A DNA stretch of 21,262 nucleotides from positions 1 to 21,262 of the forward strand of contig CBDULQ010000032.1 in NCBI GenBank assembly GCA_965368115.1, given 5' to 3'. This document shows positions 14,030 to 20,730 of this stretch, piece after piece; positions within the stretch are counted from its first letter, which is position 1; every line of letters starts with the position of its first letter. The notes below the pieces were generated by a model. The model was not told the origin of the DNA, ran no database searches, and saw only the letters and a program-made list of their open reading frames with translations. The stretch comes from CBDULQ01 sp965368115. Lineage in GTDB: Bacteria; Pseudomonadota; Gammaproteobacteria; SZUA-229. The position numbers and the translations under genes were made by a program.

Positions 14030-14785
14030 ATGCAAACCGAATGTCCACATTGCCATAGTATTTTTCGCATCAGTAACGAGCAGCTGGAACAGGCCGACGG
14101 CCAGGTCCGCTGTGGGCATTGCCTGGCTGTATTCAGTGCCGACAATCCCTACACCCGATTCGACGACGAAGTGAGTATGCAGGCGCGCCGCGACGATGTG
14201 GTGGAACTGGACGATGTGCTGCACATCAGCAGCGACGAAGAAGCCCAGGCGTTGCCGGATGTGATTCCGCCGGAACTGCGCGCCGAATCCCGCAACAAGC
14301 GCCGTGACTACAGCGTACTCGGCTCCCTGTTCTGGACTTTCGCCATCCTGCTCCTGATTGTCGTTGGTCTGCTGCAATACGCCTATTACGATCGACTGCG
14401 CCTGGTGCAATATCCGGAGCTGCGCCCCTGGCTGGGCCTCATGTGTAAATATGCAAACTGCGACCTGCCTGATCCGCGCGATCCGCAACGCATCGAACTC
14501 AGTAGCAAAAACGTGTTCACGCACCCCAACAGCGACAATGCTCTGATGGTCACCGCCACCATCGTCAACCAGGCGGAATTTGAACAGGACTTCCCGTTAC
14601 TGGAACTGCGTTTCGAAAATATACGCGGCGAAACCATCGCCGGCCGTCGCTTCAAACCGACTGAGTATCTTGGCCTGCCGACGGATAAAATCGGCAAGAT
14701 GCAACCGGGTAACCCGGTCTCCTTCAATCTGGAAATCATCGATCCCGGCAAGGATGTGATGAGCTACGAATTCCGTTTCCTGTAA
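14030..14785 (+). CDS. Zinc-ribbon and DUF3426 domain membrane protein
   Basis: A 251-residue protein. It opens with an MJ0042-type zinc ribbon, with ligands C5 and C8 (CPHCHSIF) and C28 and C31 (CGHCLAVF). An acidic linker follows, then one transmembrane helix at about residues 95-118. The C-terminal DUF3426 domain (about 140-251; ITNQ-like strand region VTATIVNQAEFEQDFPLLEL and C-terminal FRFL) is probably periplasmic. The gene lies five bases after prmA, its habitual partner in Gammaproteobacteria, so it belongs to that operon. Function is unknown. The ribbon suggests a cytoplasmic nucleic-acid or protein contact and the outer domain an envelope role. In many relatives dusB and fis come next, but here the next gene is icd. 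Confidence 0.88.
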   Translation: MQTECPHCHSIFRISNEQLEQADGQVRCGHCLAVFSADNPYTRFDDEVSMQARRDDVVELDDVLHISSDEEAQALPDVIPPELRAESRNKRRDYSVLGSLFWTFAILLLIVVGLLQYAYYDRLRLVQYPELRPWLGLMCKYANCDLPDPRDPQRIELSSKNVFTHPNSDNALMVTATIVNQAEFEQDFPLLELRFENIRGETIAGRRFKPTEYLGLPTDKIGKMQPGNPVSFNLEIIDPGKDVMSYEFRFL

Positions 14786-14828
14786 AACCGAGCAACCGGG
14801 TAATCCACCCGCCCTGGACGGCACGCGC

Positions 14829-14857
14829 TGGTCAATCCACAGCGAGTCGAATACAAT
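14829..14857 (+). promoter_or_regulatory. Candidate sigma-70 promoter for icd
   Basis: TGGTCA (14829-14834) and TACAAT (14852-14857) are separated by 17 bases. The -10 box matches 5 of 6 consensus positions and the -35 box 4 of 6. The predicted start lies about 110 bases upstream of the icd ATG, leaving room for the leader hairpin. Confidence 0.45.
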
Positions 14858-14933
14858 GAAGCCATCGTTTTAGCGGACCATATCCGGCCGCAAATCCCAT
14901 ACGTCGGCAGATTTCTGTCCAGGGGCAACAAGC

Positions 14934-14954
14934 TGCCGGCGCCAACAGCCGGCA
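14934..14954 (+). promoter_or_regulatory. Leader hairpin before icd
   Basis: TGCCGGC (14934-14940) pairs with GCCGGCA (14948-14954) around a 7-base loop, 20 bases upstream of the icd start. It may affect translation or mRNA stability. No known riboswitch pattern is visible in the short leader. Confidence 0.35.
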
Positions 14955-14974
14955 AACACGAGAGATCCAGAGCT

Positions 14975-17200
14975 ATGTCAAACAACACCATCATTTACAC
15001 TGAAACCGACGAAGCCCCTGCGCTGGCAACCTATTCCCTGTTACCCATTGTCCAGGCCTATAGCCGTGCCGCCGGAGTCAACGTTGAAACCCGCGACATC
15101 TCTCTCGCCGGCCGTATCCTCGCTAATTTTCCCGATCAGCTCAGTGAACAGCAACGCCAGCACGACGCGCTCGCCGAACTGGGCGAACTGGCCGGAACAC
15201 CGGACGCCAACATCATCAAGCTGCCTAACATCAGCGCTTCGATTCCGCAGCTCAATGCCGCCATCAAGGAACTCAAGGCACAGGGTTACGCGCTACCCGA
15301 TTATCCGATGGAAGCCAGCAGCGAAGAAGACAAGACGCTGCGCGCACGCTACGCAAAAGTACTCGGCAGTGCGGTCAACCCGGTATTGCGCGAAGGCAAT
15401 TCCGATCGCCGTGTCGCCGGTCCGGTCAAGGAATACGCCAAACAGCATCCCCATTCCATGGGCGAATGGAGCAGCGATTCCAAATCCCATGTCGCCTCCA
15501 TGAGCGAAGGTGATTTCTATTCCAGCGAACAGTCAGTGGTTCTCGAACAGGCCGGCAATGTACGTATCGAACTGGTCGGTGATGACGGCAACACAGAGGT
15601 CCTGAAAGCACAGACCGCAGTACAGGAAAAAGAAATCATCGATGCGGCCGTGATGAATCGCAACAAACTGCGCGCTTTCTTCGAGCAGCAGGTGGAAGAC
15701 GCCAAACAGCAGGGCGTACTGCTGTCGCTGCACCTGAAAGCCACCATGATGAAAGTATCCGATCCAATCATGTTCGGTCATGCAGTCACCGTATATTACA
15801 AAGACGTGTTCGAGAAATACGCCGACACGTTCAGTAAACTCGGGGTCAATCCGAACAACGGCCTGGGTGATGTGTATGCCAAAATTGCCGAACTGCCGGA
15901 GGCCGAACGTCAGGCCATTGAAGACGATATTCAGGCGGTCTACAAAACCCATCCGGAACTGGCGATGGTGAATTCCGACAAGGGTATTACTAATTTACAT
16001 GTACCCAGCGACATCATCATCGATGCCTCCATGCCCGCCGCATTGCGCAGCTCCGGGAAAATGTGGGGCCCCGACGGGAAACTGCACGACATGAAAGCGA
16101 TGATTCCCGATCGCTGCTATGCCGGCGTCTATCAACAGGTGATCGATTTCTGCAGACAGAACGGCGCTTTCGATGTCACCACCATGGGCAATGTCAGCAA
16201 CGTCGGCCTGATGGCACAGAAAGCTGAAGAATACGGTTCCCACGACAAAACCTTCGAGATCCCCGTCGCCGGCAAGGTACGGGTGGTGGATGATCAGAAC
16301 AATGTACTGATGGAACACAAAGTGGAACCCGGCGACATCTGGCGCATGTGCCAGACCCGCGACCTGCCGATCCAGGACTGGGTGAAACTTGCAGTGACCC
16401 GCGCCCGTGCAACCGGTCAGCCCGCCATTTTCTGGCTGGACAAAAAACGCGCCCACGATGCCAACCTGATCAGCAAGGTGGAAACCTGCCTGAAAGATCA
16501 CGACCTCAGCGGCCTCGAGCTGCAGGTCATGGCACCGGCGGCGGCAACCGCCTACACCCTGCAACGGGTCAAGGATGGTGAAGATACGATTTCAGTGACC
16601 GGTAACGTACTGCGTGATTACCTCACCGACCTGTTCCCGATTCTGGAACTGGGCACCAGCGCCAAGATGCTGTCCATCGTGCCGCTGCTCGCCGGTGGCG
16701 GCCTGTACGAAACCGGTGCCGGTGGTTCCGCGCCGAAGCATGTGCAGCAACTGCTGGAAGAAAATCACCTGCGCTGGGACTCACTCGGCGAATACCTGGC
16801 GCTGGCGGTGTCGCTGGAAGACCTGGCCGGCAAAACCGGCAATGCAAAAATCAAAGTACTGGCCGACACCCTGGACCAGGCAAACAGCACCTTCCTGAAC
16901 AGCGATAAGTCACCGTCTCGTAAGGTTGGCGAACTGGACACTCGTGGCAGTCATTATTTCCTGGCCCAGTACTGGGCGCGTGCGCTGGCCGAACAGGATG
17001 ACGACGCGGAACTGAAGAAGCTGTTCACACCAGTCGCACAGCAGCTCACCGAAAACGAGCAGAGCATCGTTGATGAATTAAACAGCGTGCAGGGACAGGC
17101 GGTGGACATCGGCGGTTATTATCATCCCGATCGCGCGAAAACTGCGGCTGTGATGCGACCCAGCGCCACCTTCAACAAAATACTCGAACAACTGAACTGA
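14975..17200 (+). CDS. icd: Monomeric NADP-dependent isocitrate dehydrogenase
   Basis: A 741-residue protein, the length of the monomeric (about 80 kDa) IDH class and unlike the roughly 420-residue dimeric enzyme. The start MSNNTIIYTETDEAPALATY is typical of the class. Conserved blocks include MGEWSSDSKSHV, LLSLHLKATMMKVSDPIMFG, SDIIIDASMPAALRSSGKMW, IPDRCYAGVYQQVIDFC, MGNVSNVGLMAQKAEEYGSH and GGGLYETGAGGSAPKHVQQ. It oxidises isocitrate to 2-oxoglutarate and makes NADPH in the citric acid cycle. It has its own likely promoter and leader and ends in a GNRA-loop hairpin, so it is probably monocistronic. An icd2 or idh label would be equally acceptable. Confidence 0.96.
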   Translation: MSNNTIIYTETDEAPALATYSLLPIVQAYSRAAGVNVETRDISLAGRILANFPDQLSEQQRQHDALAELGELAGTPDANIIKLPNISASIPQLNAAIKELKAQGYALPDYPMEASSEEDKTLRARYAKVLGSAVNPVLREGNSDRRVAGPVKEYAKQHPHSMGEWSSDSKSHVASMSEGDFYSSEQSVVLEQAGNVRIELVGDDGNTEVLKAQTAVQEKEIIDAAVMNRNKLRAFFEQQVEDAKQQGVLLSLHLKATMMKVSDPIMFGHAVTVYYKDVFEKYADTFSKLGVNPNNGLGDVYAKIAELPEAERQAIEDDIQAVYKTHPELAMVNSDKGITNLHVPSDIIIDASMPAALRSSGKMWGPDGKLHDMKAMIPDRCYAGVYQQVIDFCRQNGAFDVTTMGNVSNVGLMAQKAEEYGSHDKTFEIPVAGKVRVVDDQNNVLMEHKVEPGDIWRMCQTRDLPIQDWVKLAVTRARATGQPAIFWLDKKRAHDANLISKVETCLKDHDLSGLELQVMAPAAATAYTLQRVKDGEDTISVTGNVLRDYLTDLFPILELGTSAKMLSIVPLLAGGGLYETGAGGSAPKHVQQLLEENHLRWDSLGEYLALAVSLEDLAGKTGNAKIKVLADTLDQANSTFLNSDKSPSRKVGELDTRGSHYFLAQYWARALAEQDDDAELKKLFTPVAQQLTENEQSIVDELNSVQGQAVDIGGYYHPDRAKTAAVMRPSATFNKILEQLN

Positions 17201-17204
17201 TCGA

Positions 17205-17230
17205 CAACGGCCACCGCAAGGTGGCCGTTG
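17205..17230. terminator. GCAA-tetraloop hairpin after icd
   Basis: An 11-bp perfect stem runs CAACGGCCACC (17205-17215) with GGTGGCCGTTG (17220-17230), closed by a GCAA tetraloop. It starts four bases after the icd stop and lacks a T-tract. Likely a 3'-end or Rho-assisted terminator for icd, lying upstream of the small secreted protein gene. Confidence 0.6.
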
Positions 17231-17252
17231 AGTCTAGGCCAGGAGAAGCGAG

Positions 17253-17537
17253 ATGAAAAAGATCACCGTTGCACTGTTGTGCGGATTACTGCCCAGCCTG
17301 TTGCAGACTTCACTTGCTGCCGATAACTTACAACAGTCCAGTGACAGCACCACTGGGAAAAGTGGCGACATCGTCATCAAAGGCAAGAAGATCAATCAGA
17401 ATGCCAGCGTGGGCGGCAACCAGAAACCCACCATCGGTGCCGGCCGCACGGAAACGACAGGTCAGGAAAAAGCAAAAATCCGCGTCTGGGGCGATCCGCA
17501 CCAGCAGCTCAAAAACAATAACAACACACAGCAATAA
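17253..17537 (+). CDS. Small secreted protein of unknown function
   Basis: A 94-residue protein with a strong ribosome binding site, AGGAGA (17241-17246), six bases before ATG, which argues that it is a real gene. A signal peptide is evident (MKK, core VALLCGLLPSLLQTS, cleavage near SLA-A at about residue 22). The mature part of about 72 residues is hydrophilic, rich in Gly, Lys, Asn and Gln, has no Cys, and ends in an Asn-rich tail. GDIVIKGKKINQNASVGGNQ suggests a short beta-strand stretch. I do not recognise the family. It stands between icd and the convergent histidine kinase gene. A periplasmic location next to an envelope-stress locus is suggestive only. Confidence 0.7.
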   Translation: MKKITVALLCGLLPSLLQTSLAADNLQQSSDSTTGKSGDIVIKGKKINQNASVGGNQKPTIGAGRTETTGQEKAKIRVWGDPHQQLKNNNNTQQ

Positions 17538-17542
17538 GCGGC

Positions 17543-17560
17543 CGGGTTTAGCGTAACCCG
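17543..17560. terminator. Short hairpin between convergent genes
   Basis: CGGGTT (17543-17548) and AACCCG (17555-17560) form a 6-bp stem between the small secreted protein gene and the kinase gene on the other strand. It could serve both directions, but it is short and lacks T-runs. Confidence 0.3.
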
Positions 17561-18919
17561 CTAGAGGGCGACGCGCATCATGGGCAAACGCATTTCGATA
17601 CACAAACCGCCCTGCGTGGCATTGTAAGCCCGAATACTACCGTGATGAATCTCCAGTGCGCGGCGCGCAATCGCCAGACCCAGCCCGTAACCCGGAATAC
17701 TCACGTTCTGTTCATTCTCGCTGATGCGCAGAAAAGGCTGGAACAGTTCGGTTAATTTCTGTTCATTCACGCCCTTGCCCTGATCGCAGACTTCGATCAA
17801 CAACTCATTATCCAGTTGCTGCAGATAAATCTGCACCTGGGTATTTTGTGGCGTATAAAACACCGCATTACGTACCACGTTCTCAATGGCGCGACGCAAC
17901 AGTTCCATACTGCCACTAACCAGCAACTCGCGATTAGGTTGATACACCACCTGCTTGTGCTGGTTCTTCGCTTCGAACTGAGCGTCATCGACAATCGCAC
18001 ACAACAGACCGTTGATATCGAAGCAATCCTGCTGGCGATGATCGACATTGGCCTCCAGCCGCGACAGGGTCAACAGTTCACCAACCAGCTCATCCAGGCG
18101 CTGGCTTTCCTTTTCGATACGCTGCATCAGTTCGTCAAGTTTTTGCGGTTGCTGACGACTCATTTCAACGGCCACCTGCAAACGCGCCAACGGCGACCGC
18201 AGTTCATGGGACACATCGTTCAACAGGCGTTTTTGCGCCGCAATCAATTGTTGAATCTGTTCCGCCATCACGTCGAACTCCTGTGCCAGTTCGGTGATTT
18301 CATCGCGGCGTTTACCCATTTCAGGCATGACACGCGTATCCAGCCGACCCTGTGCAAACTGACGCGTCGCATCGGTGAGCTTGCGAATCGGTCGGGTGAT
18401 GTACCAGGCCAGGCCTGCACTGAACAGCAAACTGGCCAGCAGAAACGTTAACAGGGGTGCGAGTGGAAAATGTTTCGGCAACAGGCGCGAACCATGCATG
18501 AACGGCAGGTCACGGCGTGGAATAAATAACAGAAACTGCTCGCCCTGTGGTGTGGTGACGGTACGTATACCGTTTTTTTGAGTATCGTTTTCTACTTCTC
18601 GTGCCTTACTGATCACCATCTCCGGCACCGGTCGACCGAGGGCGTCCTGGTCGCTGGTGTCGATGATCAATACCGGGAACGGACGCTCGTGATGCTCATC
18701 GCGCCGTTCCATGATTTCATGCAGGGCGGGCACGCCACCCAGTTGTAACAGTTTGGCGGTCCAGTTGATGATCATTTCCGCGCGTGGGCCGTCGACCAGC
18801 ACTTCCAGTTGCTCGATGCGTGATTTGTTGTACTGCCACACGGCAGCACCGACCACCATGCCGGCCAGCAACAGCGTCAACCAGAAGCCGACGAAAATTT
18901 TCCAGAACAGACGCCCCAT
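17561..18919 (-). CDS. cpxA: CpxA-like envelope-stress sensor histidine kinase
   Basis: A 452-residue protein, close to E. coli CpxA (457). TM1 is at about residues 5-28, followed by a periplasmic sensor of about 120 residues and TM2 at about 151-173. The HAMP domain starts TRPIRKLTDATRQFAQGRLD. The HisKA domain carries the phosphoacceptor His238 in NDVSHELRSPLARLQ. The ATPase domain has N box ENVVRNAVFY (about 346-355), G1 DQGKGVN (379-385) and G2 GYGLGLAIARRAL (410-422). It autophosphorylates and phosphorylates the regulator encoded immediately upstream in the operon; start and stop overlap as ATGA. The CpxA name rests on size, order and the adjacent Spy/CpxP gene and CpxR boxes, not on a database match. 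Its periplasmic region differs from that of E. coli CpxA, so the sensed signal may differ. Confidence 0.88.
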   Translation of the reverse strand: MGRLFWKIFVGFWLTLLLAGMVVGAAVWQYNKSRIEQLEVLVDGPRAEMIINWTAKLLQLGGVPALHEIMERRDEHHERPFPVLIIDTSDQDALGRPVPEMVISKAREVENDTQKNGIRTVTTPQGEQFLLFIPRRDLPFMHGSRLLPKHFPLAPLLTFLLASLLFSAGLAWYITRPIRKLTDATRQFAQGRLDTRVMPEMGKRRDEITELAQEFDVMAEQIQQLIAAQKRLLNDVSHELRSPLARLQVAVEMSRQQPQKLDELMQRIEKESQRLDELVGELLTLSRLEANVDHRQQDCFDINGLLCAIVDDAQFEAKNQHKQVVYQPNRELLVSGSMELLRRAIENVVRNAVFYTPQNTQVQIYLQQLDNELLIEVCDQGKGVNEQKLTELFQPFLRISENEQNVSIPGYGLGLAIARRALEIHHGSIRAYNATQGGLCIEMRLPMMRVAL

Positions 18920-19614
18920 CAGTTCACCTCGCTGGACAGTTGATAGCCCTGACCGCGCACGGTCATGATCAGAGTGTCCAGGCCATGTTCAGCCAGTTTT
19001 TTGCGCAGGTTACTCATATGCATATCGATACTGCGATCGTATTTTTCCAGCGCACGACCCAGCGCCTGTTGCGACAGGGCTTCCTTGCTGACCACCTGCC
19101 CGACATGACGCATCATCGCCTGCAGCAGATTGAATTCGGTACTCGTCAGATCCATCGGTTTTTCACTCACTGTCACCTGCCGGGACGCCGGATGCAGACT
19201 GAGCTCGCCGATGCTGATCACGCGATCACCGGCCTCCACCCCCTGCCCTTCGCCCTGAGTACGGCGCAATATGGCACGCAAACGCGCCAGCAATTCGCGC
19301 GGATTGAAAGGTTTCGGCAGATAGTCGTCGGCGCCGATTTCCAGGCCGACGATGCGATCCACGTCATCGCCTTTAGCCGTCAACATCAATACCGGCACCC
19401 GGGACTGGGCACGCACCCGGCGCAACACTTCAAAACCGTCGATACCCGGCATCATCACATCCAGAACCACGGCATCGTACATTCCGGACAGCGCAACTTC
19501 GGTACCGCTTTCGCCATCCTTGCAGTGTTCGGTAAAAAAACCTTCAGCCTGCAGGTATTCAGCCAGCATGGCCGCCAGTTCCAGGTCGTCGTCGATAATG
19601 AGTATTTGCGTCAT
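18919..19614 (-). CDS. cpxR: CpxR-like OmpR-family response regulator
   Basis: I start it at ATG 19614 (MTQILIIDDDLELAAMLAEY, 231 residues). The open frame extends 23 codons further upstream, but receiver domains begin at this point. The receiver has the acidic pocket (IDDD), phosphoacceptor Asp52 in VVLDVMMPGIDG, Thr79 in LMLTAKGDD and Lys101 in DYLPKPFNPRELLARL. The C-terminal half is an OmpR-type winged helix (LTSTEFNLLQAMMRH, EKYDRSIDMHMSNLRKKL, TVRGQGYQL). It overlaps the kinase gene by ATGA, so the two are coupled. Three CpxR-type boxes lie about 70-95 bases upstream, suggesting positive autoregulation together with the divergent spy-like gene. Confidence 0.9.
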   Translation of the reverse strand: MTQILIIDDDLELAAMLAEYLQAEGFFTEHCKDGESGTEVALSGMYDAVVLDVMMPGIDGFEVLRRVRAQSRVPVLMLTAKGDDVDRIVGLEIGADDYLPKPFNPRELLARLRAILRRTQGEGQGVEAGDRVISIGELSLHPASRQVTVSEKPMDLTSTEFNLLQAMMRHVGQVVSKEALSQQALGRALEKYDRSIDMHMSNLRKKLAEHGLDTLIMTVRGQGYQLSSEVN

Positions 19615-19651
19615 AAATATTCTGAATAAAAAGGATCCCTTGCTTAGACGA

Positions 19652-19666
19652 ATTCTGGCACAGAAT
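19652..19666. promoter_or_regulatory. Inverted repeat ATTCTG-GCA-CAGAAT upstream of cpxR
   Basis: Perfect 6-bp inverted halves separated by three bases, about 40 bases upstream of the cpxR ATG. It could be a second operator or a hairpin in the cpxRA leader. No known box is matched with confidence. Confidence 0.3.
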
Positions 19667-19685
19667 GCGCTCCCTTCGCCCACAC

Positions 19686-19710
19686 TTTACAGATCTTTAC
19701 ACGGCTTTAC
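19686..19710. promoter_or_regulatory. Triple CpxR-type operator between cpxRA and the spy-like gene
   Basis: TTTAC occurs at 19686-19690, 19696-19700 and 19706-19710, exactly 10 bases apart. On the minus strand this reads GTAAA-N5-GTAAA-N5-GTAAA. The known CpxR box is GTAAA-N5-GTAAA, so this is a perfect box extended by a third half-site. It is placed between the divergent regulator operon and a CpxP/Spy-family gene. Confidence 0.85.
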
Positions 19711-19743
19711 CTCTCGCTGACCCCGTTTTGCAGGCGCTTTCCA

Positions 19744-19749
19744 CATAAT
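19744..19749 (+). promoter_or_regulatory. Possible -10 element of the spy-like gene
   Basis: CATAAT matches 5 of 6 positions of a sigma-70 -10 box, 34 bases downstream of the last TTTAC. No good -35 is found at 16-18 bases, consistent with activation by CpxR bound just upstream. Confidence 0.35.
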
Positions 19750-19805
19750 TCATCCATGGCAGCAAACGGCTGCCCGCAACGAGACAACCACACTGGAGAA
19801 TACTT

Positions 19806-20267
19806 ATGAAACGACGCAACTGGATGATCGGCAGCCTGGCCCTGGCCACAACATTAAGCCTGGGCGGCATCGGCCTCGCGCAGGCCTGTGGCGGCCCCGG
19901 CATGATGGGAGGCCACCATCGCGACGGCGGCATGCGCTTTGTCATGTACAAGCTGGATCTGAACGACGATCAGAAACAGGCCATCAAGCAACTGTTCGAA
20001 GAACAGAAAGACCGTGCCCAGGCAAAACGCGATGAAATGCGCGATATTCGTCAGGCGCTACGCAAACAGGTACAGTCCACCAGCTACGATCCGAACAAGG
20101 TTCGCGAGCTGGCCGAACAGCAGGCGGCCATCAAGACCGAGCTCACCGTACAACGTGCGGACACTATGCACAAAGTCCGGGAGCAACTTAGCGCCGAACA
20201 GATCGCCAGACTCGACGAGATGATTGAGCGCCGCATGGACCGCATGAAAAGTCGCGGTCACTTTTAA
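19806..20267 (+). CDS. Spy/CpxP-family periplasmic protein
   Basis: A 153-residue protein. GGAGA lies seven bases before ATG. A signal peptide (MKRRNW, core to about residue 25) is probably cleaved at LAQA-C, leaving a Cys, Met and His-rich mature start (CGGPGMMGGHHRDGGM). The rest is helical and highly charged, with two LTxxQ-type motifs, LNDDQ (52-56) and LSAEQ (128-132), the hallmark of the Spy/CpxP/ZraP family. Family members are periplasmic chaperones or inhibitors of CpxA. The divergent CpxRA pair and the operator make a CpxP-like feedback or chaperone role likely. The metal-liganding N terminus recalls metal-responsive members such as ZraP, so metal binding is possible but unproven. 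A true terminator follows. Confidence 0.87.
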   Translation: MKRRNWMIGSLALATTLSLGGIGLAQACGGPGMMGGHHRDGGMRFVMYKLDLNDDQKQAIKQLFEEQKDRAQAKRDEMRDIRQALRKQVQSTSYDPNKVRELAEQQAAIKTELTVQRADTMHKVREQLSAEQIARLDEMIERRMDRMKSRGHF

Positions 20268-20280
20268 TCGCTTGTCCTCA

Positions 20281-20316
20281 ACCGGGGCATGGCTGGATCA
20301 TGTCCCGGTATTTTTT
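20281..20316 (+). terminator. Rho-independent terminator of the spy-like gene
   Basis: ACCGGGGCATG (20281-20291) pairs with CATGTCCCGGT (20299-20309), with one G-U pair and a 7-base loop. TTTTTT follows at 20311-20316. It lies 13 bases after the stop codon and is the only classical intrinsic terminator I see in the window. Confidence 0.88.
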
Positions 20317-20410
20317 GATTACCACATCCTCATACCAAATCCATCCACTCTCTGGTCTTTACCCCGCGGGAAAGCATCAGCCATCGTCAACATTGCAGCG
20401 TTTCGCTGCA

Positions 20411-20440
20411 TTCTGGATACCTGCTTTCGCAGGCATGAAG
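20411..20440 (-). repeat. Degenerate copy of the ATTCCC-GGGAAT intergenic repeat
   Basis: TTCTGGATACCTGC followed by TTTCGCAGGCATGAAG is a diverged copy, in inverted orientation, of the repeat at 20503-20535. Internal halves CCTGC and GCAGG are retained. Translated, it gives the familiar spurious peptide WIPAFAGM. Confidence 0.6.
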
Positions 20441-20502
20441 CCAGTTAACCCGGCAGATCCGGCTCAGTCTACGCTCTTCGCCTCTCCCGCAAAGCTCCGG
20501 TT

Positions 20503-20535
20503 CTCGTCATTCCCGCGCAGGCGGGAATCCAGATA
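20503..20535 (+). repeat. dRS3-like palindromic intergenic repeat
   Basis: ATTCCCGC (20509-20516) and GCGGGAAT (20521-20528) are perfect inverted halves around GCAG, flanked by CTCGTC and CCAGATAG. This ATTCCC-N8-GGGAAT pattern is that of the small dRS3-type repeat known from Neisseria and found in many beta- and gammaproteobacteria. Together with the inverted copy at 20411-20440 it brackets about 65 bases, like a short non-autonomous element. Confidence 0.7.
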
Positions 20536-20730
20536 GCTCAAGGCACCACTGCAATCGACTGCATGCCCGCCCAGACATTATAAAAATTACCCGCGACACC
20601 ATTGTTCGTCATATCATCAAAACACCCCGGGCAGATCGGACCTTTTATTGAGCCAGCGCTATAACCGGCTGATCCGGTGGATTTAAAATGAAGTTTGAAG
20701 AGTGTGTTTGCCTGTATGGAGGACAATACC

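Larger units (their letters stand above)
20317..20730. other. Gene-free spacer with repeats before the flavoprotein
   Basis: About 410 bases without a credible gene. It holds a small hairpin (GCAGCG 20395-20400 with CGCTGC 20404-20409), the two repeat copies listed separately, and three related CGG-GATC-GG words near 20451-20462, 20628-20640 and 20666-20677. The AT-rich stretch TTTAAAAT around 20682-20689 and the leader to 20730 should contain the promoter of the flavoprotein, but I cannot assign its boxes. Confidence 0.5.

Noticed and set aside
18784..19629. Open frame of 281 codons on the plus strand
   Set aside because: It is antisense to cpxA and cpxR, which overlap as ATGA and have full domain motifs.
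20300..20536. Open frame of 78 codons (plus)
   Set aside because: It starts within the terminator and contains WIPAFAGM and FPRRRESR, the known translations of intergenic repeats. No ribosome binding site is present.
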